64,000 nt of DNA, taken from the NCBI GenBank assembly GCA_013205245.1, contig JABMNH010000064.1, positions 1 through 64,000 of the forward strand, given 5' to 3'. Origin of the DNA: Flavobacteriales bacterium (lineage in GTDB: Bacteria > Bacteroidota > Bacteroidia > Flavobacteriales > Flavobacteriaceae). Both the position numbers and the translations under genes were made by a program. Below the pieces are notes generated by a model. The model worked only from the letters and a program-made list of their open reading frames with translations, was not told the DNA's origin and ran no database searches. Shown piece by piece: positions 55,092 to 63,996 of this stretch; positions within the stretch are counted from its first letter, which is position 1; every line of letters begins with the position of its first letter.

Positions 55092-57908
55092 TTACACTTC
55101 CAAAATATAGCTAACAAGACTCTTTTGGTGAGATAAGTTCATTTTTTTACGCAAACGGTATCGTTTTATCTCTACACTTCTTACAGAAATGTTAAGTAAA
55201 GGCGCTATTTCTTTTGATGATAAATTCAACCTTAAATAAGCACAAAAACGTAAATCGTTTGGCGTTAAATCTGGATGCAATTCTTGAACTTTATTTAAGA
55301 AGTTTTTATCGGCATTATTAAAGGCTTCTTGAAAGAATTCCCAATCATTATTATTGTTTAAATTTTTATCAATTATTTTAATAACCGATTGAGCTTCTGG
55401 TTTTGATTCGATATGTAACAATTCCTTTTTTAAGCTATTCAACAACTCATTCTTTTTAATTAGACTCATTGTAGAAACTGCCAACTCTCTGTTTTTACCT
55501 TCAATATCTTGCCTTAACTTACTGTTTCTTAAGAACATTATTTCTTTATCACTTTCTAATTGCGTGTGTTCTAAGTGTTTTCTATTTCCTTCTACTAACT
55601 TTTCTCTTTGATTGGCATAATATTTCTTATAAGTTCGGTGTACTAAAGTTAGTATCAAAATAAATATTAAACAATATAAAATAACGGCGGTGGTTGATAA
55701 AAACCACGGTTTATTAATAATGAATGAATATGTTGCTTCATTTTTAGTTAATGTATTGCCAACCTTTGCCCTTACAAGAAATTTATAATCTGTAGGCGGA
55801 AGATTTTCAAAAAACACAGTCGTATTTTTACTCCAGTCACTCCATCTGCTATAATTTAAACCCTCAAGTTTATATTGATATTGTATAACAGTAAATTTAT
55901 CGTATTCAGGGACACTATAGTTGAATTTAAAACTGTTTTGTTGATAATTAAACTCTTGTGAGTCAATAGCATTTAATTTTAAATCTAATTTATTTTTATC
56001 ATTATTGATAAGTTTTGCGCCATTGATAAATATGCTATGATCATGTTCTTTTAATTTAGAAATATCTAAATTAATATAACCATTAGCAATACCTATTAAA
56101 TAAGTGCTTTTTGATAGACTCATAATGCTCTCATAACCAGTCATTGTTTTTCGTAACGATGCTGGTATGGGTATTTGAACAACATTGGGTTTGTTATCTA
56201 TTTGATTTGATGTTATATAATTGATGTTGTTCTTAGAAAAAGCCCATAGTTTTTGATTGTCGTCTAAAACCAACTTACCAGATAAGTATTCATCGGCAGT
56301 AAGCAATTGGCTGTACAAAGAATCTTTACTAAAAGAAGTGTCTTTTAAACTATATTTAAATAATCCATCTTTATAAGCATAAAATAATTGGCCTTTATAT
56401 TTTACCAGACTAGAATTTTTACCTTTTGGTAAAAACTGACTTTTAGAAACCTTTAAGAAAGAACGATAGTCATCTGACAGTGTCAATTTAAAAACGCCTT
56501 TATATTCATGATTAACCCAAAGCTCGTTGGGAGAAATGAACTCAAAAAACCGAGCCGAGTTTTCAAATCCTTTGATCTTATTTCTTTGTACCCACGTATT
56601 GTTAACTTTTTGAAGCATATTCAAACCTGTATAGTTTCCCTGAATAATTAAATCTTCATTATCCTTTATAGGCTTTATTTGCCATGCCCCTTGCCAATCC
56701 GAAATTAATTGTACTTTCCCTTTATCAACTATAAAAGTGCCTAAATTATGACCACAAAACAGTTTATTGTCAATAACCTCAAGACACCAAACTTGCCCAT
56801 TTGTATTTTCAATAAAATTAAATTTTTCGGATTTACTGTCAATTTCTCTATAAAATAAGCCCTGATTTGTGCCTAAATAAAGATTGTTTTTATAAATTTT
56901 AGACGCATAAACTGTACCTAGAAGTCCTTCTTTGTCTTTAAATATCCGTAAAGGGGATTTTAAATTAATACAGTTAATGCCGTTATCTAAACCTGCCCAT
57001 ATATTACCATCATCATCTTCTAACAGAGATAGAATGGTATTGTTGGTTAGCCCGTTTTTAAGATTTATATGTGATAGCATTTTGCCATTAGAGCTTATAT
57101 GAATCAAACCATGAGAAATAGTGCCAATTAAAAAACTTTTATCTTTTAACTGAATGCCGCTATACACACTCAAATTAGAAAATAATGGCGAACATTCTTT
57201 CCAATTATTAAAACCTTTACCGTTAAGTATATAAAAACCATTGTTCTCTGTAAGAAACATTAAACCCTTATCAGAATCAATAATATCTATAATCAAATCG
57301 CTTTTAAAATCTTTAGCGTTTATAATCAATTTTGGACTTCCTTCTTGAAGTTTAAAAACACCTTTATTTGTTTCTTGGTAATAAATCTCGTTTTTAACCT
57401 TAAAAATCTTAGTTATTGGGTTTTCTCCTGTGATGACTTTAAATTGATTGCTGTTTTTATTAAACATATAAATTCTACCCAAAGTCTGAAAAAGAATCCA
57501 TTCGTCAAAAGAAATAATATTCCATATTTGCTCATCTTCAACCATTTTTTGATTGACTAATGGCACTAAAGAAGTATAAATTAAATGTCCAAATTTATTT
57601 TTTAACCAATAACCAAACCCCATATAACAGCCTGTATAAATTCTATCATCAACCACTTTTACAGATCGCATAATAGTATTATTTGGCGAATTATAAAGCC
57701 GCCAATCGGCCCCATTATATTCTAATAATCCAGCATTATTCGCCACATAAATATACCTGTTTGAAGCTTGAGAAATCATCCAATTTTGATTTTCTCCGCC
57801 ATAAACTTCTGGTGTAAATATTTGGATAGGCGGTCTCTCTTGAGCGTTTAAATTAATGAAAAGCATCCCACAAAAAATAATATGAAGTAAGCGAGATGTA
57901 AATTTCAT
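55092..57908 (-). CDS. Membrane-spanning one-component regulator (sensor beta-propeller, Y_Y_Y, LuxR-type HTH)
   Basis: 938 residues. Signal peptide (FINLNAQ), a long periplasmic region with propeller-like repeats (NNAGLLEYNGADWRLY; EDDDGNIWAGLDNGINCI), a Y_Y_Y domain near 640-725 (YQYKLEGLNYSRWSDWSK), a membrane helix at 734-757, a coiled coil to about 850 and a C-terminal helix-turn-helix (878-938, LTPNDLRFCAYLRLNLSSKE; SVRSVEIKRYRLRKKM). No histidine-kinase or receiver domain, so ligand binding outside is coupled directly to DNA binding. It sits next to susC and very likely controls the laminarin locus. Confidence 0.87.
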   Translation of the reverse strand: MKFTSRLLHIIFCGMLFINLNAQERPPIQIFTPEVYGGENQNWMISQASNRYIYVANNAGLLEYNGADWRLYNSPNNTIMRSVKVVDDRIYTGCYMGFGYWLKNKFGHLIYTSLVPLVNQKMVEDEQIWNIISFDEWILFQTLGRIYMFNKNSNQFKVITGENPITKIFKVKNEIYYQETNKGVFKLQEGSPKLIINAKDFKSDLIIDIIDSDKGLMFLTENNGFYILNGKGFNNWKECSPLFSNLSVYSGIQLKDKSFLIGTISHGLIHISSNGKMLSHINLKNGLTNNTILSLLEDDDGNIWAGLDNGINCINLKSPLRIFKDKEGLLGTVYASKIYKNNLYLGTNQGLFYREIDSKSEKFNFIENTNGQVWCLEVIDNKLFCGHNLGTFIVDKGKVQLISDWQGAWQIKPIKDNEDLIIQGNYTGLNMLQKVNNTWVQRNKIKGFENSARFFEFISPNELWVNHEYKGVFKLTLSDDYRSFLKVSKSQFLPKGKNSSLVKYKGQLFYAYKDGLFKYSLKDTSFSKDSLYSQLLTADEYLSGKLVLDDNQKLWAFSKNNINYITSNQIDNKPNVVQIPIPASLRKTMTGYESIMSLSKSTYLIGIANGYINLDISKLKEHDHSIFINGAKLINNDKNKLDLKLNAIDSQEFNYQQNSFKFNYSVPEYDKFTVIQYQYKLEGLNYSRWSDWSKNTTVFFENLPPTDYKFLVRAKVGNTLTKNEATYSFIINKPWFLSTTAVILYCLIFILILTLVHRTYKKYYANQREKLVEGNRKHLEHTQLESDKEIMFLRNSKLRQDIEGKNRELAVSTMSLIKKNELLNSLKKELLHIESKPEAQSVIKIIDKNLNNNNDWEFFQEAFNNADKNFLNKVQELHPDLTPNDLRFCAYLRLNLSSKEIAPLLNISVRSVEIKRYRLRKKMNLSHQKSLVSYILEV

Positions 57909-58023
57909 TTCAAAAATTTAAATTAGATATAAGTATCGTAAAAATATAGATTTTTTAATTAACTATATTACTTATCTCAAAAACGACTTGAAATCGATTG
58001 TAAGCTTCAGATTGATGGCTCAT

Positions 58024-59562
58024 TTATTCTTCTAAAAAAATGGTTTTATAATTCGTTTCGATATCCTTAATTTCTTTCTCTTTTAACGCCGAAAATTCCT
58101 TTTTTAAAGCTCTTTTTGATAATACACCATTATTTTGATCTAAAAAGCGAACTAATATAGCAACCATCTTATCCGGCATTTCAAAATTGTTATCTATATA
58201 TTTTTTAAAATCATCATAGTTTTGCAAATAGGTTACTTCTTCCGGAATAACACGTTCTAAAGTATCTTCCACACAGTCATATAAAAACTCTGCTTGTTTA
58301 GTTGCGTCAAAATAACGGTAAAGATCTATAGTATCGTTTGTAACTTCTACATTATGATCTTCGGTTTCTTTCCATTGAATATGGTCCAATAAGGGATGTG
58401 AATAAGTTTCTAAAACACTTTTATAATCATCAATGTGGTCTAGTATGGATGACGATACGGGAAAGATAACGCCTTGTTGTGTAAATTCTTTTTTTGCCAA
58501 AATATGATGAATAATATAACGATGTAAACGGCCATTTCCATCAACAAATGGATGAATAAACACAAAACCAAATGCTATGGTAGCTGCTGCTAGTACAGCA
58601 TCGTAGGTTTGATCTTGCAATGATTCATTGGTGGCAATTAATCCTTTTAATAATTGTTCAACATTATCTTCTTTGGCAGAAATATGGTCCGGAATTGGTT
58701 CGCCTGTGGTACGGTCATGTTCGCCAACAAATCCTCCTTTTTTTCTTAGACCCATATCTATAAACCTACTGTTTTCTATTACTATTTGCTGTAATCGAAT
58801 TAATTCTTCAATGCTTAATACTTTTTGACCTGCTTGACCAATGGCCTTTCCCCAACGCATCGCTCTATTATTTTCGGGATTTTCGCCTTCTATGGTAAAT
58901 GAAGCTTTAGAATCTTTTAACAACAAAAAAGAAGATGCTCTTTGTAAGACATCTTTATGGATACTGTTTAGGAATGTGTTTTTCTTTCCTGAGATATTTG
59001 CATTTATATGTGTTTCTAATTTTTCGGTTTTAAATATTAACGGACAATAATCTCTGGTTCCAGGAAGATTGTTTACAATGCGATGTCTCGAAGATCGTAC
59101 ACCTTTTATTGTGTATTGTAGTTTTTCGTCCAGTAATGGTACATAATTACCACTTTCTAAATCTTGAATATTTAATTTAGTTTGTAAAAGCCATTCATAT
59201 AAAAACCAAATTCTACGACTATATTGACCTAATGTTTCTAATGTAATAATACTTTCTATCTCTGATTTTGGTGTAATTTCAAATAGTTTTTTGAGCACCA
59301 ACAAATTGACACCTTCATATTTTAATGCGAATATTAATTGTTTATAAAGGGAGTCTTCTGGTTGATGTCTAGAAGTTAAGACCCTCCAATTTTCTGTGGT
59401 GTATTTTCGTTTTTTAAAACTAATAAGTGCTAATTTATTTGGTATTGGAACAGCCAATTTATAGGCTTCAATTATAGCACCATAACCCACCAAATTACCT
59501 TCCTCTGGCGCTTTTATGCCGTGAAAAACAGTTATTTTGAGTGAAAAATGATTATAATTCAT
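58024..59562 (-). CDS. Fic family protein, class II self-inhibited AMPylase type
   Basis: 512 residues. The Fic motif HPFVDGNGR is at 337-345 with catalytic His337. An inhibitory motif [ST]xxxE[GN] is present N-terminally: SFTIEG with Glu225, as in class II Fic proteins, which block their own ATP site until activated. A C-terminal wing-like region (about 450-512, FLDQNNGVLSKRALKKEFSAL) may bind DNA or partner. Fic enzymes transfer AMP to target hydroxyls; the target is unknown. The first codons and upstream DNA carry six phased repeats. Confidence 0.88.
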   Translation of the reverse strand: MNYNHFSLKITVFHGIKAPEEGNLVGYGAIIEAYKLAVPIPNKLALISFKKRKYTTENWRVLTSRHQPEDSLYKQLIFALKYEGVNLLVLKKLFEITPKSEIESIITLETLGQYSRRIWFLYEWLLQTKLNIQDLESGNYVPLLDEKLQYTIKGVRSSRHRIVNNLPGTRDYCPLIFKTEKLETHINANISGKKNTFLNSIHKDVLQRASSFLLLKDSKASFTIEGENPENNRAMRWGKAIGQAGQKVLSIEELIRLQQIVIENSRFIDMGLRKKGGFVGEHDRTTGEPIPDHISAKEDNVEQLLKGLIATNESLQDQTYDAVLAAATIAFGFVFIHPFVDGNGRLHRYIIHHILAKKEFTQQGVIFPVSSSILDHIDDYKSVLETYSHPLLDHIQWKETEDHNVEVTNDTIDLYRYFDATKQAEFLYDCVEDTLERVIPEEVTYLQNYDDFKKYIDNNFEMPDKMVAILVRFLDQNNGVLSKRALKKEFSALKEKEIKDIETNYKTIFLEE

Positions 59563-59660
59563 TGGTTTTGGTGAAAAATGATTATTAAAACATTGGTGAA
59601 AATCACTTATGATTGGTGAAAAATATTTATATTTTATGCTAATTGGTGAAAAACACTTAT
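59521..59660. repeat. Six-copy GTGAAAA-N4-TTAT repeat array at the fic start
   Basis: Copies begin at 59521, 59541, 59571, 59596, 59616 and 59646, spacings 20, 30, 25, 20, 30. The first three and last three form two diverged 75-bp units. The first two lie in the fic coding region; the other four lie upstream and carry an extra TTG in front. Likely an operator array. Confidence 0.8.
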
Positions 59661-59893
59661 CAAATATAATATAAAAATAGGTTTTATTTGCTTTTTTTAC
59701 GGAAAAACAGATTTTTGATATTGGTTTTTTAGGTTTTATTTTGGTTTTACAGGTGTTAATTATCTAAGTAATGGAAAAATAGGTTTAAAAACGTGCGCAA
59801 AACAAAAATTAATATGAAAACCCTGCGCAATAGTCTTTCACATTTTAAACAAACATTTGCTGCAACAGCCCTTTTTTAAAGGTTTGATCTATG

Positions 59894-60061
59894 TTATATT
59901 ATTCCATTTTTTACAGTTAGAATAAAACTCATCCAATTCTGTTTTTCGCCACCATAAACTTCGGGTGTAAATATTTGGATAGCCGGGCTCTCTTGAGCAT
60001 ATAAATTAGAGAAAAGAATCCCACAAAAAATAATATGAAGTGAGTGAGATGTAAATTTCAT
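59894..60061 (-). pseudogene. Truncated 5' relic of a second membrane-spanning regulator
   Basis: The frame starts MKFTSHSLHIIFCGILFSNL and continues with IQIFTPEVYGGEKQNWM, matching the first 44 residues of the regulator at 57908 (MKFTSRLLHIIFCGMLFINL...), then leaves homology and stops after 55 codons. Upstream DNA to about 60165 also matches the intact gene's upstream DNA (57909-58003). The remaining roughly 890 codons are absent. The rest of the 650-bp interval 59563-60214 holds the repeat array and an AT-rich stretch (59661-59893) in which I see no gene. Confidence 0.85.
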
Positions 60062-60214
60062 TTCAAAAAAGTTAAAATCTTTAGATAAAGGAATAAGTAT
60101 TGTAAAAATAAAGATTTTTTAATTAACTATATTACTTATTTTAAAAACGACTTGAAATTGATGTATCTAAAATAAAAAAAATCCCAACTACAAAAGTAAT
60201 GGGGATTCTTTTTG

Positions 60215-60296
60215 TGCGGGCGGAGAGACTCGAACTCTCACACCTCGCGGCACCAGATCCTAAGTCTGGCGTGTCTACCAATTCCACCACGCCCGC
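60215..60296 (-). tRNA. tRNA-Leu (UAG)
   Basis: 82 nt. Acceptor strands GCGGGCG and CGCCCGC pair; the anticodon stem CCAGA/TCTGG encloses CTTAGGA, giving anticodon UAG. A long variable arm and the T arm (GAGAGTTCGAGTCTCTC) fit a class II leucine tRNA. The 3' CCA is not encoded. Confidence 0.95.
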
Positions 60297-60309
60297 ATTT
60301 TACCTATTA

Positions 60310-60399
60310 GCGTGTCTATCTCCCGATACTTCGGGACCACCACGCCCGCTTTTGCTTTCTGCGTGTTACCTCCCGACACATCGGGGGCACCACGCCCGC
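60310..60399 (-). repeat. Two partial tRNA-Leu 5' copies carrying hairpins
   Basis: 60310-60349 and 60361-60399 each repeat the tRNA's first twelve bases (GCGGGCGTGGTG) and its later ACACGC, but the D-arm between is replaced by a hairpin: TCCCGA-TACT-TCGGGA in the first, TCCCGA-CACA-TCGGGG in the second. They lie immediately upstream of the real tRNA. Neither can fold into a tRNA. The following DNA to 60490 is AT-rich with no gene. Confidence 0.8.
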
Positions 60400-60490
60400 A
60401 TTGTTTTGATTGCTTAGGACTATTTAATCAAACAAGGGTGCAAATATAAACAATAATATAAAATGCAAAGCAGTTAGGGTATAAATTTAT

Positions 60491-60498
60491 TATCTTTG
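60491..60498 (+). promoter_or_regulatory. -7 promoter element of the dipeptidase gene
   Basis: TATCTTTG matches TAnnTTTG, 24 bases before the ATG at 60523, and overlaps an upstream TTG start at 60496, ruling that out. Confidence 0.55.
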
Positions 60499-60522
60499 AT
60501 TTCCAAAAAAAAAACACCTTAC

Positions 60523-61917
60523 ATGACCGATATAAAATCTTACGTTAATCAAAATAAAGAACGCTTTTTAAATGAGCTTTTTTCGCTCCTTAAAATACCC
60601 TCAATAAGTGCCGATAAAGCTTATAAAACCGACATCCTTAAAACAGCCGATTTTGTAAAAGAATCATTACTTAAAGCTGGTTGTAGTCTTGCCGAAGTAT
60701 GTGAAACTCCTGGAAATCCCATCGTTTATGGCGAAAAAATAATAGATGTCAATTTACCAACTATTTTGGTTTATGGTCATTACGATGTACAGCCTGCAGA
60801 TCCTATTAATTTATGGGATTCTCCACCTTTTGAGCCAGTAATAAAACCAACCGATATCCACCCCGATGGGGCGATTTTTGCACGTGGCGCTTGCGATGAT
60901 AAAGGGCAAATGTACATGCACGTAAAAGCTTTAGAATACATGACGGCTACCAACAATTTAACCTGTAACGTTAAATTTATGATTGAAGGCGAAGAAGAAG
61001 TGGGTTCACCAAGTTTAGAGTGGTATGTAAAACGCAATCAAGAAAAATTGGCCAATGATGTGATTTTGATTTCGGATACGGGTATGATTTCTAATCAGCA
61101 ACCCTCTATCACAACAGGCTTACGCGGATTGAGTTATCTTGAAGTTGAAGTTACGGGGCCAAATCGCGATTTACACTCAGGTTTATACGGTGGCGCTGTG
61201 GCAAATCCTATCAATATTTTGATTAAAATGATTGCATCGTTACACGATGAAAATAATCACATTACCATTCCCGGATTTTATGATAATATAAAAATCTTTA
61301 CAGATGCCGAACGTACAGAAATGGAAAAAGCACCCTTTTCATTAGACGCTTATAAAAAAGCCCTCGCTATTGATGATGTTGATGGCGAAGTGGGTTATTC
61401 AACAAACGAACGCAGTTCTATTAGACCAACCTTAGATGTTAATGGTATTTGGGGCGGCTATACGGGCGAAGGTGCTAAAACGGTTATCGCTTCAAAAGCT
61501 TATGCTAAAATTTCAATGCGTTTGGTGGTTGGTCAAGACAACCAAGTTATTTCTGAATTGTTCGAAAAACATTTTAAATCTATTGCCCCAAAATCCGTTA
61601 CCATAAAAGTAACCAACCTTCATGGTGGTATGGCTTACGAAATGCCCACAGACAATATTGGGTACCAAGCAGCGGCAAAAGCTTTACAAGAGAGTTTTGG
61701 TGTGCCTTCAATACCACAATATTCTGGAGGCAGTATTCCCATTGTCGCGCTTTTTGAAAACGAATTAAAAAGCAAGTCCATTTTAATGGGATTTGGCTTA
61801 AACAGTGATGCCATTCATTCGCCTAACGAACATTTTGGCGTGTTTAATTTCCTTAAAGGGATAGAAACCATTCCGCTATTTTATAAGTATTACGCCAAAT
61901 TGTTTAAAGAAAGTTAA
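60523..61917 (+). CDS. M20-family dipeptidase
   Basis: About 464 residues from the ATG giving MTDIKSYVNQNKERF. Metal ligands: VYGHYDVQPADP, RGACDDKGQMYMH and EGEEEVGSPSLEW; the dimerisation domain (about 200-370) starts near TGPNRDLHSGLYGGAVANP, and the final His is in DAIHSPNEHFGV. This is the CNDP-type dipeptidase family, cytoplasmic, cutting dipeptides with two metal ions. Own promoter; unrelated to the flanking accessory genes. Confidence 0.92.
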   Translation: MTDIKSYVNQNKERFLNELFSLLKIPSISADKAYKTDILKTADFVKESLLKAGCSLAEVCETPGNPIVYGEKIIDVNLPTILVYGHYDVQPADPINLWDSPPFEPVIKPTDIHPDGAIFARGACDDKGQMYMHVKALEYMTATNNLTCNVKFMIEGEEEVGSPSLEWYVKRNQEKLANDVILISDTGMISNQQPSITTGLRGLSYLEVEVTGPNRDLHSGLYGGAVANPINILIKMIASLHDENNHITIPGFYDNIKIFTDAERTEMEKAPFSLDAYKKALAIDDVDGEVGYSTNERSSIRPTLDVNGIWGGYTGEGAKTVIASKAYAKISMRLVVGQDNQVISELFEKHFKSIAPKSVTIKVTNLHGGMAYEMPTDNIGYQAAAKALQESFGVPSIPQYSGGSIPIVALFENELKSKSILMGFGLNSDAIHSPNEHFGVFNFLKGIETIPLFYKYYAKLFKES

Positions 61918-61966
61918 GTTTTAAAGGTTTATGAAAGGGCTACTGGTATTAGCTTCTAACATTTTT

Positions 61967-62767
61967 TTATCCAAGATTCCCGCCAATTCTATTATAAATG
62001 TTTGACAGAAAAATGGGTCTTTTTCTTCCCAATCTCATTCGTTTTGCCTTAGCAGATATCTTGTAATTATTATGACTCATAAACGCTGTAGCTATTAAGT
62101 TATCTGAAGGAAAAACAGCATTTTCTTTCGTTAATAGTCGCAATTTCATAAGCTCAATACCTGCCGAATCTGTCATTGCGATTATCAAACCATCTCCAAA
62201 GGAAGGTAAATAAAAACCTTCAACCAGATTGTCTTTTTTATAAACATAACCATTCTTTAGATGGCTTTCTATGTGAAAAAATCTGTCTTCTCCTGAGACT
62301 AATTTATCTAGATTAATTATTTGATCTTTTAGGTCTTCACTGAATAAAGAAATGTTTTTTGATTTAGTCCAATGGCTATTGCTTTTTATATCCTTAAAAA
62401 ACAGATATTCTGTATCGGTTTCAAAACCTAACTTTTCATAAACTATAGCTCCCAAATCAGTTGCGATTAAGTAAATGCTGTCACATTTTTTATTTCTCGA
62501 ATTATTTACCAATGTTTGTGTAAGCAATTTTCCAATCCCATTATTTCTGTAATCTTTATGGACAATTATATGGGCTAGCCAACTTATATCATTGTGAATA
62601 ATTGTAGTGCCAACGCCAACAATCTTATTATCTACGATTACTTTAATTGGAAAACAAAATTCGGAATTGGTATAAAATTCAAAATTCAGTAAAATATCTG
62701 ACCAATCTGTAGGCTGTAAGTCAATTATTGACTTAAGATCATTCTGTTTTAAATCTTGTATTGTCAC
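61967..62767 (-). CDS. GNAT acetyltransferase with extra C-terminal domain
   Basis: 266 residues. The N-terminal GNAT domain shows IIVHKDYRNNGIGKLLTQTL (CoA loop) and YLIATDLGAIVYEKLGFE. The C-terminal part (about 130-266, ENGYVYKKDNLVEGFYLPSF-like region) resembles the second domain of two-domain GNAT proteins. Substrate unknown. It precedes the Mmy pair in the gene order but is separated by about 120 bp and likely transcribed alone. Confidence 0.82.
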   Translation of the reverse strand: MTIQDLKQNDLKSIIDLQPTDWSDILLNFEFYTNSEFCFPIKVIVDNKIVGVGTTIIHNDISWLAHIIVHKDYRNNGIGKLLTQTLVNNSRNKKCDSIYLIATDLGAIVYEKLGFETDTEYLFFKDIKSNSHWTKSKNISLFSEDLKDQIINLDKLVSGEDRFFHIESHLKNGYVYKKDNLVEGFYLPSFGDGLIIAMTDSAGIELMKLRLLTKENAVFPSDNLIATAFMSHNNYKISAKAKRMRLGRKRPIFLSNIYNRIGGNLG

Positions 62768-62886
62768 TTTTTTAATATTTGATTTTTAATCTTGTTGGTA
62801 ACGTTAAGAATAGTTTGGGGGTTGAAAATGTACTAAATTTTACTTATTTACAACAATTAAGCAATTTACTATATGCAGTATTTACT

Positions 62887-63483
62887 TTAGCTTAGAGCAA
62901 ATTCTATTAATGGTTTAATATTTCCATTGTCAGCTTCTCTTAATGTTTCAATATATGTTATTCTTACTTCATCTGCTTTAACCATATTTGATTGATGCCA
63001 AGTAAATATTTCCTTTCCAAAAATAGACTCCATTATTATATCAGCCATCATTCTAGAATGTCTACCGTTTCCATTTGGGAAACAATGAATCTGAACTATT
63101 CTGTGTTTAAACCTAATGGCTATTTCTTCAGGAGAATAAGTTTTGTTTTCTATCCAATATTTGGTGTCATCAACAAGACTTTTTAATTCTATTCCAATTA
63201 GAGTCCATTTAACTCCAATATTTTTCTCAGTTTTCCTAAACTCACCTGCCCATTTCCAAACGTCGCCATACATTTTTTTGTGTAAATCTTTTATAAATTT
63301 CTCGGTCAATAGTTTATCTAATTTAAAATTTGCATGAATTGTCCATTCAACTGCTTTTTCAATGTTTAGTTGTTCAAATTCGTCTAATTCTTTTTGTAGG
63401 GTAATTGTTTTTATTTTTAAGCCCCTTTTTTTTTCTTCATTTAAAGGCGTTTGTCCTTCTTCATATTTTAAATTTAATCCCAT
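62887..63483 (-). CDS. Mobile mystery protein B (Fic/DOC domain)
   Basis: 198 residues. The Fic-type motif is HCFPNGNGRHSR, with Asn where many Fic proteins have Asp/Glu. The N-terminus MGLNLKYEEGQTPLNEEKK and the segment KMYGDVWKWAGEFRKTEKNIG match the mobile mystery protein B family. The start overlaps the upstream mystery protein A gene by 10 bp, so the two are coupled, like toxin-antitoxin pairs. Activity toward a nucleotide and target is unknown. Confidence 0.87.
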   Translation of the reverse strand: MGLNLKYEEGQTPLNEEKKRGLKIKTITLQKELDEFEQLNIEKAVEWTIHANFKLDKLLTEKFIKDLHKKMYGDVWKWAGEFRKTEKNIGVKWTLIGIELKSLVDDTKYWIENKTYSPEEIAIRFKHRIVQIHCFPNGNGRHSRMMADIIMESIFGKEIFTWHQSNMVKADEVRITYIETLREADNGNIKPLIEFALS

Positions 63484-63935
63484 AACGATTTTCTCATTTC
63501 TCTTTTAATTTCTGCAGCTAAGTCAATAATAGATTGGTTTATTTTTTCATCATTTATTCCTTGGTTCTCTAATTTCATGTTTTGATTGGTTCTTAATACA
63601 ATTTTTTTGGCCATTGTTTGAACTTTTATATTAATTAAATTGTCGATAGTTCCATCCTTTGGGACAAATCCATAAACAAATTGCATGTCCAATGCCTTAC
63701 CAACATCCTTTAGTTTGTTGATTGAAATTTGGCCTGCAGCCTCACGTTCTTCAATTTTTTGGATAGCTCCTTTTGTTAACCCTAGTTTGGCTCCTAATTG
63801 GCTCATCGTCATGTTAAGTGCCGTTCTAATATTATTTATCCATCCCTTCTGTGGAGACAAGACCGTTTCGGTGCCTTTAAATACAGCTAGTTTCTGGTCC
63901 AGTTGTTCTATTAGTAGTTTTTTTTTGTTCCTCAT
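63474..63935 (-). CDS. Mobile mystery protein A (HTH regulator)
   Basis: 153 residues. A helix-turn-helix of the XRE type (NMTMSQLGAKLGLTKGAIQK) lies at about 42-62, with the family's IEEREAAGQISINKL and KALDMQFVYGFVPK. It is paired with mystery protein B and probably represses their shared promoter and perhaps neutralises the Fic partner; this is inference from arrangement. Confidence 0.85.
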   Translation of the reverse strand: MRNKKKLLIEQLDQKLAVFKGTETVLSPQKGWINNIRTALNMTMSQLGAKLGLTKGAIQKIEEREAAGQISINKLKDVGKALDMQFVYGFVPKDGTIDNLINIKVQTMAKKIVLRTNQNMKLENQGINDEKINQSIIDLAAEIKREMRKSLWD

Positions 63936-63946
63936 GACTTAAGATT

Positions 63947-63996
63947 TTATACATATATCTATATTAGATACTTCAAAAGTATACAAATATGTATAA
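63947..63996. promoter_or_regulatory. Operator/promoter of the mystery protein A-B pair
   Basis: TTATACATAT (63947-63956) and ATATGTATAA (63987-63996) are perfect 10-base inverted arms 30 bp apart. Between them lies the minus-strand -7 element TACTTTTG at 63974-63981, 38 bases before the ATG. A self-repressed promoter is suggested. Confidence 0.5.

Noticed and set aside
55092-57908. Hybrid two-component system
   Set aside because: The Y_Y_Y sensor layout is similar, but no histidine kinase, HATPase or receiver motifs are present; the HTH follows the membrane helix and coiled coil directly.
59521-59660. Repeat array as a CRISPR
   Set aside because: Repeats are only 15 bp, spacers 5-15 bp, and no cas genes are near; an operator array fits better.
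59800-59893. Possible insertion-sequence end (GGGCTGTTGCAGC on the minus strand)
   Set aside because: Resembles some IS ends, but there is no partner inverted repeat, target duplication or transposase.
60310-60399. Additional tRNA genes next to tRNA-Leu
   Set aside because: They contain only the 5' acceptor and part of the D arm; no anticodon or T arm is present.
62768-62886. Gene or RNA in the gap before the Mmy pair
   Set aside because: AT-rich, no start-stop frame of useful size and no stable hairpin seen.
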